A DNA stretch of 7,472 nt from Chthonomonas sp. UBA1950 (GCA_002336105.1 DDEQ01000021.1:1-7472); one strand, 5' to 3'. Shown: positions 1 to 6,336, counted from the stretch's first letter. Numbers and translations are program-made. The notes: a model not told the origin generated them from the sequence alone.

Positions 1-2519
1 GAGACATTCACGTAGATGTCGTAAACCGGCTGAACGTTATAGTGATTGATATTCTGAGTCGTTCGCCCGCGAGTCGAAGTCGAAACGTTGTCGAGAATCT
101 GGCTCACCCCGCCCGGAGCATTGATCGGCGTGTTGAGCATTGAACTCAGCGAATCCACTTTGTATTGGGGAGTCTGAACCGCAACCGAATAGTTGACACC
201 GTTCTTGGGGTCGAGCCAATAATTCGGCGCCGTTTGACCGCTGCCAGTGAGCGAAATAAGCATACTGCTCGCGACGTCACGCTGCGTAAGGCCAATGGTC
301 TGAGCCCGGTCTCGGTCAACCGCGACATTAATCGACGGAGAATCGAGAACTTGGTGAATGTGTACGTCGACGGCACCTGGAATTTTGCGAATTTCTTCCA
401 TCAGTTTCTTCGCAACGGCGTAGTTTTTCGGACTTCGTCCAACCACTTGAACATCGATTGGCGCCGGCAGTCCAAAGTTCAAAATCTGGCTGACAATATC
501 CGCCGGTTGAAAGAAGAACGTGTCATTTGGATAGTCGCCCTTGAGTTGCTTGCGTAATTTTTCGATGTACTGCTCGGTGGGCGCATGGCCTTCCTTGAGT
601 GAAAGCAGAATTTCACCATCGGCCGATCCAATCGTTGCGCTGTCGGTAAAGGCCAAATTGACCGCTGACGGAAGCCCGACATTCTGAAGGGTCATTCCCA
701 TATCCTTTGGTGGAATGATGGTCCGAATGGTGTCTTCCACACGGGCAAAATGTCGAACGGTTTCCTCAATCCGTGTTCCCGCAGGAGTTCTTACGTGAAG
801 TCGAATCTGTCCAGCATCGACGTCGGGAAAGAAACTTCGTCCGATAAAGCCAATGAGGAATAGGGATGAAATGAAGAAGGCCGAGAAACCTAAAATGGTT
901 TTCCGTCGATTCTGCAGCGCGCTTTGAAGAATCGCTCCGTATCGATCGGCAAAACGTTCGAACCTCTTGTTGAATGCGCGATGGAGATTCCAGAAAAAGT
1001 CGCCGCTGATATCCTCGCCATGAGCGCCATAGAGATCGGCCTCCTTTCGGAGCATCAGCATAGTCAGGACGGGAACGAGGGTTCGCGAAAGAATGTAGGA
1101 CGCCATCATCGCGAAGACCACCGCCAAGGCGAGAGGCGTAAACAGGAACTTTGCCGGGCCCGTCAAAAAGACGACCGCAACAAACACGATGCAGATCGAA
1201 AGCGTCGCCACAAAAGTCGGAGTCGCGATCTGGGCCGCACCATCGAAAATCGCTTTTTTGAGCGGCTTCCCTTCGTGCATGTTTCGGTGGATATTTTCGA
1301 TCGTTACCGTCGCGTCATCAACCAAGATTCCAACCGCCAATGCCAGTCCACCCAATGTCATCGTGTTGAGCGTTTGCCCCAAAACTCCCAACGCGGTGAT
1401 GGACGCCAAGATGGAAAGGGGAATCGATATCGCAACGATGAGGGTGCTTCGCCAACTTCCAAGGAAGAGCAAGATCATGGCTGCCGTCAAACATGCCGCA
1501 ATGATGGCTTCGCGAACGACGCCACTGATCGCTCCTTGAACAAAGATCGATTGGTCAAAAAGCGGTTGAATCGTCAGTTCGGGAGGAAGGGTCGCCTGAA
1601 TTTTTGGCAACGCTTCTTTCACTCTCTGGACGACGTCAAGGGTTGAGGCATCGCCACTCTTCAATACGCTGATCAGCGCCGAACGCCGACCGTTCACACT
1701 GACAACATTTGTTTGAGGCACAAAGCCATCGTGAACCTGGGCAACATCCCGAATATGGATCGTTGTTCCGTTAATCGTTTTGATCGGGAGATTTCCGAGG
1801 TCGGCCGCGACATCGGGGCTGCTATTCAGAAACACGCTATACTCGCGGCTTCCGAACTTCGCCGTACCTCCCGGCAAGATGAGGTTCTGAGCATTGATCG
1901 CGTTGCTTACCTCGATCGGGCTTAGTCCTTTTGCCTGAAGTTGAGGAATGTCGAGGTCCACGACGATCTGTCGGCTCTTTCCACCAAATGGCGTTGGAAC
2001 CGATGCTCCTCGAACGGTCGCCAACTGAGTTCGAATCACGTTGGTTCCAAGATCGGAAAGCTGACTTTCGGAAAGCGATTTACTACTGAGACCAAGCTGC
2101 AGAATAGGGACGCTCGAAGCGCTATATCGGATGATCAACGGTGGCGTCGTGCCGGGAGGCATGATTCTCAAGAGAGTTTGCGAGATCGAGGTGAGCTGAG
2201 CAACTCCCGCTTCGACTTTTGCTCCCGGCTGGAAGAAAAACTTAATGACAACCACGCCGGGAGACGATTGCGACTCGATGTGTTCGATATCAGCAACCGT
2301 CGTCGTCGCGGCGCGTTCCGCAATCGTCGTGATCCGTTTCTCCATGTCGGCAGGGGAGATGCCGTTGTAGGAGTAGATCATGGTGACGACGGGAATGTCT
2401 ATGTTGGGGAAAATGTCCGTCGGCGTCTTTTTGATCGTGAAAATCCCAAGGATCAGGATCACGATCGACATCACGATGAACGTGTATTTCCGTTGAAGCG
2501 CAAGCTTAACAATCCACAT
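1..2519 (-). CDS. RND efflux transporter permease subunit (HAE1/AcrB-like), C-terminus cut by window edge
   Basis: Inner-membrane proton-driven pump subunit of the resistance-nodulation-division family, which exports hydrophobic compounds through a periplasmic adaptor and an outer-membrane channel. Reading the minus strand from the ATG at 2517-2519 gives 839 uninterrupted codons. The N-terminus starts MWIVKLALQRKYTF, followed by TM1 (about residues 13-30) and the family stretch PTDIFPNIDIPVV. TM2 lies near 337-354 (followed by GSWRSTLIVA). TM4 has GILVDDATVTIEN with D401 and D402, equivalent to the AcrB proton-relay pair D407/D408. A second-half membrane helix lies near 540-560, followed by the second porter module (GRSFFPDVDAGQIRL). 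AcrB-type proteins are about 1,030-1,070 residues, so roughly 200 residues, including the relay lysine, lie outside the window. The ATG is forced: an in-frame TGA sits four codons upstream and no other start lies between. No strong Shine-Dalgarno is visible. The gene begins 48 bp after tetR in the same direction. The substrate cannot be told from sequence. Confidence 0.95.
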   Translation of the reverse strand, partial: MWIVKLALQRKYTFIVMSIVILILGIFTIKKTPTDIFPNIDIPVVTMIYSYNGISPADMEKRITTIAERAATTTVADIEHIESQSSPGVVVIKFFFQPGAKVEAGVAQLTSISQTLLRIMPPGTTPPLIIRYSASSVPILQLGLSSKSLSESQLSDLGTNVIRTQLATVRGASVPTPFGGKSRQIVVDLDIPQLQAKGLSPIEVSNAINAQNLILPGGTAKFGSREYSVFLNSSPDVAADLGNLPIKTINGTTIHIRDVAQVHDGFVPQTNVVSVNGRRSALISVLKSGDASTLDVVQRVKEALPKIQATLPPELTIQPLFDQSIFVQGAISGVVREAIIAACLTAAMILLFLGSWRSTLIVAISIPLSILASITALGVLGQTLNTMTLGGLALAVGILVDDATVTIENIHRNMHEGKPLKKAIFDGAAQIATPTFVATLSICIVFVAVVFLTGPAKFLFTPLALAVVFAMMASYILSRTLVPVLTMLMLRKEADLYGAHGEDISGDFFWNLHRAFNKRFERFADRYGAILQSALQNRRKTILGFSAFFISSLFLIGFIGRSFFPDVDAGQIRLHVRTPAGTRIEETVRHFARVEDTIRTIIPPKDMGMTLQNVGLPSAVNLAFTDSATIGSADGEILLSLKEGHAPTEQYIEKLRKQLKGDYPNDTFFFQPADIVSQILNFGLPAPIDVQVVGRSPKNYAVAKKLMEEIRKIPGAVDVHIHQVLDSPSINVAVDRDRAQTIGLTQRDVASSMLISLTGSGQTAPNYWLDPKNGVNYSVAVQTPQYKVDSLSSMLNTPINAPGGVSQILDNVSTSTRGRTTQNINHYNVQPVYDIYVNV

Positions 2520-2566
2520 GAAAGCGACTCAACCCGAAAACCACGTTGTTCGCAAGGCTATTTGTG

Positions 2567-2596
2567 ACTATACAGAACGGTCGTTCTGAAATTCAA
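2567..2596 (-). promoter_or_regulatory. Probable pump promoter with TetR operator in its spacer
   Basis: On the minus strand there is a -35-like TTGAAT (2591-2596), an 18-nt spacer and a -10-like TATAGT (2567-2572). The spacer holds the perfect palindrome CAGAACG-GT-CGTTCTG (plus-strand 2573-2588, two 7-bp arms and a 2-nt centre). The predicted start site near 2560 leaves a leader of about 40 nt before the pump ATG at 2519. The site overlaps the last codons and the stop of tetR. A two-base centre is too short for an RNA hairpin, which favours a protein-binding site. Occupation between -35 and -10 is a classical repressor position, and TetR-family dimers bind such short palindromes. Binding itself is inference. 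Confidence 0.6.
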
Positions 2597-3179
2597 CGTT
2601 TGGGCGTAATAATTGCATAGTAGCGTCGATGGTCGCCGTAATCGTTTCATAGAAACCCTCGAATGGAGCCATGATCCGCATCCCTCGGCCCGCATTGATC
2701 AGGGAGAGCGCAGCACCTTCGATATCGACGTCACTTGCAATCTCGCCTTGATCGCGCGCTTCCTTGAGAGTTGCCACGAATGCTTTTTGCAGTTCGAGCG
2801 AATACCTCAGCACATGCTCTGCCATTTCGGGGTCGGTGTTCGCCAGGCTCACCGCCGAAATCGTCACGAAACACGAAACTGGGCCTTTGCCACTCTGACT
2901 CGTCGTCAGCGTTTCGAAATATTGCCGAATCAGTGGAAGTTTAGGACCGGGCTGACTCAACATCGCCGTCACAAAGGCAACTCGTTTTTCTTGAAACTTG
3001 TTATAAGCGGCGATAAAGAGGCCCCGTTTGTCGCCAAAAGTCTCGTATAAGCTGTAGCGGTTAACACCCGTCGCTCGAACGAGGTCGTTGATCGACGCCC
3101 CTTCGTATCCTCGATGCCGAAATAATTCTAAAGCTCGGTCAAGGCATTCGTCTTCTCGAAAAGTTCTGGGCCTGGGCAC
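2568..3179 (-). CDS. TetR/AcrR-family transcriptional repressor
   Basis: A 203-residue one-component regulator, a normal length for TetR proteins. The N-terminal DNA-binding domain covers about residues 8-55, with the helix-turn-helix GASINDLVRATGVNRYSLYETF (about 27-48) followed by GDKRGLFIAAYNKF, the hallmark end of the TetR_N domain. The rest is an all-helical ligand and dimer domain, with a segment (about residues 100-118, CFVTISAVSLANTDPEMAEH) seen in AefR/NemR-like repressors. The ligand is unknown. The start is a GTG (3177-3179) with AGGA (plus-strand tcct, 3185-3188) a few bases upstream, and no other in-frame start is near. It lies directly upstream of the RND pump on the same strand, 48 bp apart, so it is the likely local repressor. 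Its 3' end contains a candidate operator. Confidence 0.95.
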   Translation of the reverse strand: MPRPRTFREDECLDRALELFRHRGYEGASINDLVRATGVNRYSLYETFGDKRGLFIAAYNKFQEKRVAFVTAMLSQPGPKLPLIRQYFETLTTSQSGKGPVSCFVTISAVSLANTDPEMAEHVLRYSLELQKAFVATLKEARDQGEIASDVDIEGAALSLINAGRGMRIMAPFEGFYETITATIDATMQLLRPNVEFQNDRSV

Positions 3180-3191
3180 GCTGGTCCTATG

Positions 3192-3197
3192 AGTGTA
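3192..3197 (-). promoter_or_regulatory. Possible tetR -10 box
   Basis: The minus strand reads TACACT 12 nt upstream of the tetR GTG start, a 4/6 match to TATAAT. No convincing -35 stands at the usual distance. If used, the transcript would begin only about 5-6 nt before the start codon and cut into the AGGA motif, so the real start site could be elsewhere in this divergent region. Confidence 0.3.
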
Positions 3198-3218
3198 GCA
3201 CCCATTTCACACGACCGA

Positions 3219-3257
3219 CGAAGGACCCAAGGTCCGTGTCCTTCGCTCGATGGACAC
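3219..3257. promoter_or_regulatory. Overlapping inverted repeats in the divergent tetR/membrane-protein promoter region
   Basis: Three inverted repeats share bases here. CGAAGGAC (3219-3226) pairs with GTCCTTCG (3238-3245), 8-bp perfect arms. GGACC (3223-3227) pairs with GGTCC (3231-3235) across CAA. GTGTCC (3236-3241) pairs with GGACAC (3252-3257). The last arm overlaps TGGACA (3251-3256), a -35-like hexamer 15 nt before TATGAT (3272-3277) and facing the plus-strand gene. The arrangement suits operator sites for a regulator controlling one or both divergent genes. None has the same sequence as the palindrome in the tetR 3' end, so a second regulator or chance is possible. Confidence 0.4.
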
Positions 3258-3277
3258 TGAAACTCGACACGTATGAT
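3251..3277 (+). promoter_or_regulatory. Candidate promoter of the two-helix membrane protein gene
   Basis: A -35-like TGGACA (3251-3256, 5/6 match to TTGACA) is followed after 15 nt by TATGAT (3272-3277, 5/6 match to TATAAT). The spacing is shorter than the ideal 17 nt. The expected start near 3284 gives a leader of roughly 23-32 nt before the candidate start codons at 3307 and 3316. Confidence 0.4.
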
Positions 3278-3306
3278 TTAAGTACTTATCTAAACCGTGG
3301 CAAAAT

Positions 3307-3768
3307 GTGTCAATTATGGAGAATTCCAAAGTTCACTATCAACATGTCGAACATCCTCACATTAAAGAACGAAAATCGTCCGGTCCGGTAAAGCGTAAAA
3401 AGGGAGGAAGCATTAACGACAAGTTGGCGCTCATCCTCACCAAAACAGTCGGAACGATGTGGTGCGCCTATTTTTTTGCCGTTCTCGCCCTCCTTGTCTT
3501 GCCCGATGCGCTGCGCAGCGGACTCCTTACGACAATTCAGTGGCTTAGCCAAACATTCATCCAACTCGTGATGCTCTCCGTCATTATGGTTGGACAAAAC
3601 ATCCTCGGAGAAGCATCCGACCGCCGCGCCGAACTCACCTACAAAGATGCCGACGCAACCTTTCATGAAGCTCGCCAAATTCAAGAACATTTGCAAGCTC
3701 AAGATACGGCAATCTCCCAAATTCTCGAACGACTTGAGCGCATGGAAGCCAAGTGGGAAAAGGGCTAA
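3307..3768 (+). CDS. Small two-helix membrane protein with C-terminal coiled coil, function unknown
   Basis: A protein of 153 residues from GTG 3307, or 150 from ATG 3316. Neither start has a clear Shine-Dalgarno. The N-terminal 35 residues are basic (HIKERKSSGPVKRKKGGS), suggesting a cytoplasmic N-terminus. Two hydrophobic segments follow: TMWCAYFFAVLALLVLP (about 50-66) and TFIQLVMLSVIMVGQNIL (about 83-100), with the short loop DALRSGLLTTIQWLSQ between. After the second helix comes ASDRRAELTYKDADATFHEA and then a heptad-like charged stretch to the end (QEHLQAQDTAISQILERLERMEAKW), a likely short coiled coil. From memory, the second-helix and YKDAD region resembles uncharacterised actinobacterial membrane proteins and, distantly, DUF1003 proteins (helix then SQNRQ...RA..DY). 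That assignment is tentative. It is transcribed divergently from tetR, so shared control is possible. Confidence 0.85.
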   Translation: MSIMENSKVHYQHVEHPHIKERKSSGPVKRKKGGSINDKLALILTKTVGTMWCAYFFAVLALLVLPDALRSGLLTTIQWLSQTFIQLVMLSVIMVGQNILGEASDRRAELTYKDADATFHEARQIQEHLQAQDTAISQILERLERMEAKWEKG

Positions 3769-3964
3769 TTGTAAGTCAATCCAACCGAAGCACCTCGCCA
3801 AGTGAACAGAATCTATGCTTTGCGAAATAGCCCATCAGCAATCAAGTGGGGACTTCCATAACACCTATTGAGGAAGGCTTCAAACCCAGAATAAGAACCT
3901 ATCTGAAACCCTCACCTGGATAACGGGAATACCACTCCACGAGGCTTACCTATGTGTCGGCGGG

Positions 3965-3991
3965 TTGCGTTTGCGAGGGGCAATGTAGAAT
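3965..3991 (+). promoter_or_regulatory. Candidate promoter of the VOC gene, leaderless type
   Basis: TTGCGT (3965-3970) stands 15 nt before TAGAAT (3986-3991, 5/6 match to TATAAT). Only 7 nt separate the -10 from the ATG at 3999, so transcription would start at or next to the A of the start codon. Confidence 0.45.
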
Positions 3992-3998
3992 AGGCCTC

Positions 3999-4433
3999 AT
4001 GGCCGTCAAACGCATGGACAACATTGGGATCGTGGTCGAGAACCTCGAGACGACGATTGAATTCTTTCGTCAACTTGGTCTAGACCTTGAGGGGCGAGCC
4101 GTGATCGAAGGCGAATGGTCTGGGCGAATCACTGGGCTGACCGATCAGCGCGTCGAGGTTGCGATGATGCGCACGCCGGATGGTCATGGTGGACTTGAGC
4201 TATCTCGATTTCTCGCTCCTGCCACCGTCCAGGATCACCGAAATGCCCCAGTCAATGCCTTGGGCTACCTCCGTGTGATGTTCGCGGTGGACAACCTCGA
4301 CGAGACCCTGGAAAAGCTTTTCGAACTCGGTGCGCAGCTTGTCGGCGAGGTTGTCCAATATGAAAATGTCTATCGGCTTTGCTACATTCGCGGCCCCGAA
4401 GGAATTCTGATTGGCCTCGCCGAGTCGCTTTAG
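3999..4433 (+). CDS. VOC superfamily (glyoxalase/bleomycin-resistance fold) protein
   Basis: A 144-residue cytoplasmic protein from ATG 3999. Two beta-alpha-beta-beta-beta modules are visible: MDNIGIVVENLETTIEFFRQLG through GGLELSRFL (about residues 6-70), then LGYLRVMFAVDNLDETLEKLF through PEGILIGLAESL (about 86-144). This is the standard single-domain VOC length. The family includes glyoxalase I, dioxygenases and resistance proteins, usually with a metal held by His/Glu residues from both modules. The first ligand position, often His in ..DHIGI.., is Asn here (DNIGIVV), while Glu residues in LELSRF and in GLAESL remain. Metal use and substrate are therefore uncertain. A GTG at 3954 would add 15 residues (MSAGCVCEGQC...) that do not fit the fold and would run across the -10-like TAGAAT, so ATG 3999 is preferred. 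It stands alone, ahead of a convergent tRNA gene. Confidence 0.9.
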   Translation: MAVKRMDNIGIVVENLETTIEFFRQLGLDLEGRAVIEGEWSGRITGLTDQRVEVAMMRTPDGHGGLELSRFLAPATVQDHRNAPVNALGYLRVMFAVDNLDETLEKLFELGAQLVGEVVQYENVYRLCYIRGPEGILIGLAESL

Positions 4434-4485
4434 CTTAAGACGAAGAAGCGTTGTTTATTGCGGTTAGGGAAGGAGCGATCTGTTT

Positions 4486-4512
4486 CCTATGTGTCCGGTA
4501 TGGACACATAGG
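4486..4512. repeat. Perfect 11-bp inverted repeat between VOC and tRNA-Arg
   Basis: CCTATGTGTCC (4486-4496) and GGACACATAGG (4502-4512) are exact reverse complements around the 5-nt loop GGTAT. It lies about 50 bp after the VOC stop and beyond the 3' end of the convergent tRNA gene. It could be a transcript-end hairpin for either side, but no T-run follows on either strand, so it is not a canonical intrinsic terminator. A protein-binding site is the alternative. Confidence 0.6.
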
Positions 4513-4514
4513 AG

Positions 4515-4572
4515 TTGGCTGCCTCGGAGGGACTCGTTTGGAACAACCCGGAGGTGTACACCCGACGCCCTC
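4515..4572 (-). pseudogene. Broken partial copy of the tRNA-Arg(CCU) 3' half
   Basis: Bases 4515-4536 match 4620-4641 at 21 of 22 positions. They copy the CCA end, acceptor 3' strand, T-stem 3' strand and part of the T loop of the intact tRNA about 105 bp away. Bases 4561-4572 match 4646-4657 at 12 of 12 positions (T-stem 5' strand, variable loop, anticodon-stem edge). Between the two blocks the copy has 24 nt where the intact gene has 4, a 20-nt insertion in the T loop. No match to the anticodon, D arm or 5' acceptor continues beyond 4573. It cannot fold as a tRNA. It may be a remnant of tandem duplication or of an integration event at the tRNA 3' end. Confidence 0.75.
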
Positions 4573-4620
4573 AAATCGAACTGTGGGTGTCCCAATCTGA
4601 AGCAAACTTGAATTATTAAT

Positions 4621-4696
4621 TGGCGGCCTCGGAGGGACTCGAACCCCCGACGCCCTCCTTAGGACGGAGGCGCTCTATCCCCTGAGCTACGAGGCC
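4621..4696 (-). tRNA. tRNA-Arg, anticodon CCU
   Basis: The minus strand folds into a complete 76-nt cloverleaf. The acceptor GGCCTCG pairs with CGAGGCC, the D stem GCTC with GAGC, and the anticodon stem CCTCC with GGAGG around the loop GTCCTAA. The T stem GGGGG pairs with CCCTC (one G-U pair) around TTCGAGT. The discriminator is G and the CCA end is encoded (plus-strand tgg, 4621-4623). Anticodon CCT reads the AGG arginine codon. A TAGAAT -10-like box (plus-strand 4706-4711) lies 9 nt upstream of the 5' end. Confidence 0.97.
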
Positions 4697-4705
4697 AGTA
4701 GCGAT

Positions 4706-4711
4706 ATTCTA
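4706..4711 (-). promoter_or_regulatory. Candidate -10 box of tRNA-Arg
   Basis: The minus strand reads TAGAAT (5/6 match to TATAAT) ending 9 nt before the mature tRNA 5' end, so the primary transcript would carry only a few extra 5' bases. The same hexamer precedes the VOC gene. No good -35 is visible at 16-18 nt. Confidence 0.45.
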
Positions 4712-4850
4712 CCTATCTCGTGATCTATTGAGCTTGTATCGTGGTGTGCCCCATTCAGTATTGCCAGGAGGTTGAGTTGTGTAGACACGCAAGGATGTAC
4801 AGAACTAGCGCTACGGCTGGCCCTCTCAAAGAGTCGGCTATCTACTCTGT

Positions 4851-4856
4851 CATAAT
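4851..4856 (+). promoter_or_regulatory. Candidate -10 box of rimO, leaderless type
   Basis: CATAAT (5/6 match to TATAAT) ends 8 nt before the rimO ATG at 4865, placing the expected start site at or next to the start codon. An overlapping TAGAAT (4856-4861) is too close to that ATG to serve it. No clear -35 is seen. No Shine-Dalgarno lies in the preceding 15 nt (ATAATAGAATTTC). Confidence 0.4.
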
Positions 4857-4864
4857 AGAATTTC

Positions 4865-6265
4865 ATGGTCCCCACCCCGCCGAAAGTGCGCATCATCACG
4901 CTTGGCTGTGCCAAAAACGAGGTCGACAGCGAGGAAATCGCTGGTGTTCTCCAGTCGGCTGGTTACGCGCTGGACGGTCAGGCGAAGCGTACGGCCGTGA
5001 CAATTATCAACACATGCGGCTTTCTAGAATCAGCTCGTGATGAATCGATCAAGACGATCAAAGAAGCAGTTCGAGACAAGCAAGCCGGACGAACCGGAAA
5101 GGTAATTGTGGCGGGCTGTTTGGCGCAACGCATGGGCGCCGAGTTGATGAAGGCAGCACCCGGAGCAGATGCTTACGTCGGTGTGGGTCAAATGGCTCGA
5201 TTTCATGAGATCGTCGCCGAAGTGCAAGAAACTCGTGAGCAGGTTTTCGATGTCACTCCCCCGCATCACCTATGGGCAGACGTTCCGACTCGTGCCAGAG
5301 CGGGGCACCCTTGGAGCGCGTACCTAAAGATTAGCGAAGGCTGCGACCACCGTTGTACGTTCTGCACGATTCCATCATTTCGTGGTGGGCACCAAAGCAA
5401 GCCGATTGAGCGCGTCGTCGCCGAGGCGAAGCACCTTGCTCGACAAGGCACGAAAGAAATCAACTTGATTGCTCAGGATGTCACCCAATATGGGTACGAC
5501 CTCTACCAAGAATTCACGCTTCCAAAACTCCTAAGAGAGCTTAATGACATTGATGGAATCGAGTGGATTAGGCTACTTTACTTTTATCCGAACCGCTTGA
5601 CAGATGAAGTCATCGAAGCGATGGCGACCTTGCCAAAGGTGCTGAACTACATCGACATTCCGCTTCAGCACGTTCATCCCGAAACTTTGCGTCGAATGAA
5701 GCGTCCTTGGGACGGCGAGAGATATTTGAAGCTCTTCGAAAAGCTGCGCGGCTCCATGCCCGTTGCGTCGATCCGAACAACCTTTATCGTCGGCTTCCCT
5801 GGGGAGACCGATGCCGAATTTGAATCGCTCCTTGAGTTCATGAAAGTAGCTAGGCTAGATCGGGTAGGCGCTTTCAAGTTTTCACGGGAGCCCTCAACGC
5901 CCTCTTACGACATGCCGGATCAGATCTCAAACAAAGTTAAGAACGAGCGATATGACGCTCTGATGCGAGTGCAGCAAACCATATCTCATGAGATCAATAT
6001 GCAGTGGGTTGGGAAGTCACTCGACGTACTCGTGGAAGCCACTCAGGAAGATTGGCTTATCGGACGGTCGCATCGAGATGCACCAGAGATCGATGGCCTC
6101 GTTTTTTGCTCTGGAGATGCTAAACCCGGCGACATAATCTCCGCAACAGTCAACGGAGCCGAACCGTATGACCTTTACGCTAAGCAGTCACAGATACCGG
6201 TTAAGCAGAACGGACTAAAACCACTAAAAGCTTTACGAATGAGTGAACCCGCAAAGCCACTATAA
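4865..6265 (+). CDS. rimO: Ribosomal protein S12 methylthiotransferase RimO
   Basis: A radical-SAM enzyme that adds a methylthio group to the beta-carbon of a conserved aspartate of ribosomal protein S12, using two 4Fe-4S clusters. It has 466 residues, slightly longer than the usual 430-450. The N-terminal UPF0004 domain supplies C15 (TLGCAKNEVDSEE), C51 (INTCGFLESA) and C85 (VAGCLAQR) for the auxiliary cluster. The radical-SAM motif C160-x3-C164-x2-C167 (SEGCDHRCTFCTIPSFRG) binds the SAM cluster. The C-terminal TRAM-like domain includes GRSHRDAPEIDGLVF and KPGDIISATVNGAEPYDL. The DAPEIDG stretch, the SEGC...IPSFRG form and the DVTQYG segment favour RimO over the tRNA enzyme MiaB. The last 25 or so residues form a basic, proline-containing tail. 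ATG 4865 is preferred; a GTG at 4886 would begin right at the first beta strand. It appears to be a single-gene unit, convergent with pyrF. Confidence 0.96.
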   Translation: MVPTPPKVRIITLGCAKNEVDSEEIAGVLQSAGYALDGQAKRTAVTIINTCGFLESARDESIKTIKEAVRDKQAGRTGKVIVAGCLAQRMGAELMKAAPGADAYVGVGQMARFHEIVAEVQETREQVFDVTPPHHLWADVPTRARAGHPWSAYLKISEGCDHRCTFCTIPSFRGGHQSKPIERVVAEAKHLARQGTKEINLIAQDVTQYGYDLYQEFTLPKLLRELNDIDGIEWIRLLYFYPNRLTDEVIEAMATLPKVLNYIDIPLQHVHPETLRRMKRPWDGERYLKLFEKLRGSMPVASIRTTFIVGFPGETDAEFESLLEFMKVARLDRVGAFKFSREPSTPSYDMPDQISNKVKNERYDALMRVQQTISHEINMQWVGKSLDVLVEATQEDWLIGRSHRDAPEIDGLVFCSGDAKPGDIISATVNGAEPYDLYAKQSQIPVKQNGLKPLKALRMSEPAKPL

Positions 6266-6303
6266 GTCTTTCAAAAACCGATTCTGGCTCAAACATGAAT
6301 AAA

Positions 6304-6336
6304 AAGCTGGGCTGACCATCCAGGTCAGCCCAGCTT
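6304..6336 (-). terminator. Intrinsic terminator oriented for pyrF, between convergent rimO and pyrF
   Basis: The perfect 14-bp inverted repeat AAGCTGGGCTGACC (6304-6317) and GGTCAGCCCAGCTT (6323-6336) surrounds the loop ATCCA. On the minus strand the GC-rich hairpin runs into a TTTTT tract (plus-strand A-run 6301-6305), the form of a Rho-independent terminator for pyrF transcripts. On the plus strand it is followed by CAGGGGGAGGGG with no T-run, so it would be a weak terminator at best for rimO, which ends 38 bp before it. Confidence 0.9.

Noticed and set aside
924..1646. Plus-strand open frame of 240 codons antisense to the pump
   Set aside because: The translation is rich in R, D, Q and N with no domain and lies opposite a convincing RND coding frame; it is a shadow of codon bias.
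1941..2567. Plus-strand open frame of 208 codons antisense to the pump 5' part
   Set aside because: Low-complexity charged translation overlapping the clearly coding RND N-terminus.
3310..3801. Minus-strand open frame of 163 codons opposite the two-helix membrane protein
   Set aside because: The plus-strand frame has coherent membrane helices, a basic N-terminus and a coiled coil; the antisense frame shows no family features.
3954..3998. GTG 3954 as the VOC start
   Set aside because: It adds 15 residues outside the fold, with no Shine-Dalgarno, and runs over the likely -10 box.
3949..4512. The 10-mer CCTATGTGTC occurs before the VOC gene (3949-3958) and again after it (4486-4495)
   Set aside because: Several chance 10-mer repeats are expected in a 7.5-kb window, and the flanks do not match further; not supported as a mobile-element boundary.
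4865..6265. MiaB (tRNA ms2i6A methylthiotransferase) as an alternative for the radical-SAM gene
   Set aside because: DAPEIDG in the TRAM region, the SEGC...IPSFRG form and the ending PYDLYA match RimO rather than MiaB.
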